Position numbers and translations under genes: made by a program
From: Clostridia bacterium
Lineage (GTDB): Bacteria > Bacillota > Clostridia > Christensenellales > CAG-1252
Direction of reading: 5' to 3'
Assembly (NCBI GenBank): GCA_009928745.1
Contig: SACC01000059.1
Location: 1-7,094, forward strand
Length of the DNA: 7,094 bases
In this document: piece after piece, positions 6,501 through 7,094 of the stretch
Layout of the letters: each line of letters begins with the position of its first letter
Position numbering within the stretch: position 1 is the first letter of the stretch
Notes under the pieces: generated by a model
What the model saw: the letters and a program-made list of their open reading frames with translations, nothing else
What the model was told of the DNA's origin: nothing
Databases searched by the model: none

Positions 6501-7092
6501 CGTAATAATAGCCGGTGCGTATTGAAAGATCGGATAATTCTCCATAAGAATTCTTACCGCCTACAATGCGGTAACAAGTAAACACGTATGGCTCAACTTC
6601 CCCGCCTGTTCTGTTAAAATTAACTCTTAATGTATAGTCACCCGCCAAAACAGGCTTTGATAAAAGCGGATCGCCTATTACTGCGCTACCGCCCGATTGT
6701 CTTTTGTAATACGCAACAGTCATTAGAGTGTCAAATATTGTATTGTTGACGCTCACTGAATCAAATACGCCTAATACGCCCGAAGTAACATCGACTGTAC
6801 TCAGCAACAAATTATCCGGATCGCAGCCTTTGCCAGTGCCGTCTTCATACATACTGTCTGGAAAATCCGCTTCAATAGTTAAGGGAAGCGGTATTATTCT
6901 ATATGCGGCTGTTGCCGCTTTGGTAGGATTAAGGCTATCTACGACCGCATAGCATATGCTTTCGTAACTTGCACCGCTGTGACCGCCCTTAATAACTTTG
7001 GTTACTGAACTGATAATAATATTATTATTGCTTACTAGCAATCTGGACAAATAACGGTTTGCATCAGTAGGAGTACCGACAATAGGGTCTAC
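3136..7092 (-). CDS. Giant surface protein with MBG/YDG-type Ig-like domains, one transmembrane anchor and acidic cytoplasmic tail; N-terminus beyond the window
   Basis: The frame is open to the right edge, giving 1318 residues; a TTG at 7050 is unlikely to be the start because coding continues upstream (VDPIVGTPTDANRY). Numbered from the edge: DGT-type beta repeats with DGT motifs near residues 84, 222 and 330; a YDG-like domain around 465-550 (NKSFDNTLQATISG); further MBG-like sequence to about 670; MBG domains with motifs YGDADP (688), TITYGVG (782) and AYGDND (887); a divergent repeat; and a membrane-proximal domain. A transmembrane helix (about 1163-1187) is followed by RRKKR, so a 131-residue tail is cytoplasmic. 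There is no LPxTG sorting motif; the membrane helix is the anchor. MBG/YDG domains occur in bacterial adhesins and extracellular proteins; no catalytic motif was recognised. A signal peptide is expected upstream but not visible. It is the first visible gene of the operon; ligand unknown. Confidence 0.85.
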   Translation of the reverse strand, partial: VDPIVGTPTDANRYLSRLLVSNNNIIISSVTKVIKGGHSGASYESICYAVVDSLNPTKAATAAYRIIPLPLTIEADFPDSMYEDGTGKGCDPDNLLLSTVDVTSGVLGVFDSVSVNNTIFDTLMTVAYYKRQSGGSAVIGDPLLSKPVLAGDYTLRVNFNRTGGEVEPYVFTCYRIVGGKNSYGELSDLSIRTGYYYDIAYRIEEPEEIRVIFDKPTSFAHDGTPKGIDVRFACGDFAIVLDSEDYEIRYHSASTSQATPYISVGSYTIQVSFKKDFPQYKVVQLEGEYYKDNPDITTITENDVVSYAYVIFNAFVLDWEWIAPTSLYYDGTSKAYGVRFFNSVNPASTVTLIYNIDYAIRYYKKIGENSYSLLTSIPKAPAIGVETYIAELVFLRALPDYRMLKNNDETKFVINSYIAAKTLKDGGASDPIGLALQDNDGSLSFEMQKENRHILFDIQKGILVVSGISVVNKSFDNTLQATISGTPVLSVKKDINNKNLGGMVMSAGKFIYKLQGNILAEFNSVGVGQNIVVNILEGYVLDDGGLYYVLEYQLLKANISKLNIAITPSSSPRQYNPFYVDSDNLSYGISVNATQVLASVLGIAENLVITNAFTGALSRVGAGGVNDNVGEYDILLGSLALSTAPVTLSDTTASTLGANMLITLMPGKYYITPRRITIVVNEGQFKYYGDADPSSYSYSITSGSLLFNDVFVGLPTRQSGESSGNKDKIGFYTVSLAPIRIFDRNGSGVDVTSNYNITRVSKAFEVKKKILTVTANNQTITYGVGTFNALSIKVNNVTVTPANIFSILRGDVFAGNLGLEDTGVRTSVIARRYKITKGTLCIRNTAGADVTHNYNLVFDGSTPAYYTINKQNITVKVSDSANLSKAYGDNDTKIAFSVVGTPLASKYTFGINSSLGRVAGENAGSYNILNNNSLGTIRILENGINVTDYFSIEVNNRDEQNQIITYNIVARNITVSILNETIVKSNRTIIPTIVYLEDDSNELSDELVAAIKVTYAVPAITFVEGENLITPIIIGNILTDSNFNVTITAGTITLIYPENTITQEVIEQEDVLFTNNQIVYSDFRVFNSVKMYQFTTDNGENPSRTVKASIPVTEDLMGKKIYVLAVYADGTINLLNATIENDEIVFEDDNFCYVLVGTLAVWPYVVFGIVVFVLIGGGAAMLVSYLIRRKKRIAAGLIKPKDKKAKRFVKPSKNAKINDEPEEKDNVLAEENETMEFVPIKADINSEEIVVSSVSRIEKDETELIGEAKTNYLSDDSVSDTILSDKDESTESQIITSSNSRRFESNDATEGEGGEDLL
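3895..5080 (-). other. C-terminal MBG-type domain block of the surface protein
   Basis: Three clear domains of roughly 95-105 residues carry the family signature: a beta strand of ITV type, then YGD or YG, a central GxY(N/T)(I/V) strand, then VT.NYN or VTDYFS near the end. Their key Tyr residues are at 688, 782 and 887. A fourth, shorter and diverged unit (about 4170-3895) lacks YGD. NYN and FSI end strands recur, as does an R(V/N)IT- or KKILTV-type linker into the next unit. Confidence 0.65.
5850..6860 (-). other. N-terminal DGT-repeat block of the surface protein
   Basis: Three related beta units share a DGT(G/P/S)K motif (Asp84, Asp222, Asp330) and later DYEIRYH or DYAIRYY, then GSYTIQVSF or ETYIAELVF and FPQYKV or LPDYRM. 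Units 2 and 3 align closely over about 108 residues; the first is longer and more diverged. The pattern is of extracellular Ig-like modules multiplied by duplication. Ligand specificity is unknown. Confidence 0.6.
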
Positions 7093-7094
7093 AT

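Noticed and set aside
7013..7028. Perfect 16-bp palindrome ATAATAATATTATTAT
   Set aside because: It is simple trinucleotide sequence coding for Asn-Asn-Asn-Ile-Ile-Ile in the surface protein; low complexity explains the symmetry.
7048..7050. TTG as the start of the large surface protein
   Set aside because: Coding continues in frame to the right edge, there is no ribosome binding site before it, and no signal peptide follows.

Overview
The window looks like chromosomal DNA of an uncultured low-to-moderate GC Gram-positive bacterium, most likely a gut-type Clostridia/Firmicutes lineage. The reasons are strong GGAGG-type ribosome binding sites, TAA and TGA stops in the standard code, an intrinsic terminator with a U-run, a surface protein built from MBG/YDG-type Ig-like domains, and a small C-terminal domain (KN-LLSY...KSLYLYL) that I remember from many Clostridia hypothetical proteins. 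No rRNA, tRNA, transposase, phage gene or CRISPR array is visible.

Layout. (1) Left, + strand: the 3' 397 codons of an M20-family metallopeptidase of the PM20D1/CPS1 type, whose N-terminus lies outside the window. (2) 1196-1490: a spacer of about 295 bp between convergent genes. It holds a degenerate tandem array of about 26-30 bp units (TTTRAT...) and a perfect 14-bp-stem terminator serving both strands. (3) 1491 to the right edge, all on the - strand: a compact three-gene unit. In transcription order it is a very large surface protein (1318 residues in the window, N-terminus missing), a bitopic membrane protein, and an XRE-cupin regulator. The first two overlap by ATGA, and the third follows after 11 nt behind a strong GGGAGG.

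How the genes may work together. The large protein has several hundred residues of extracellular beta-domains, one transmembrane helix, and a 131-residue cytoplasmic tail that starts basic and becomes acidic. The second protein has an N-terminal transmembrane helix, basic flank, five in-phase decapeptide repeats of acidic/aliphatic character, and a C-terminal conserved domain, all predicted cytoplasmic. The third is a soluble HTH-cupin repressor/activator. I infer, without proof, a membrane-spanning surface receptor or adhesin with a cytoplasmic partner and a co-transcribed regulator. A 16-bp near-palindrome of ACAA...TTGT form, 25 bp before the regulator's ATG, could be its own operator. The M20 peptidase is on the opposite strand and probably functionally separate.
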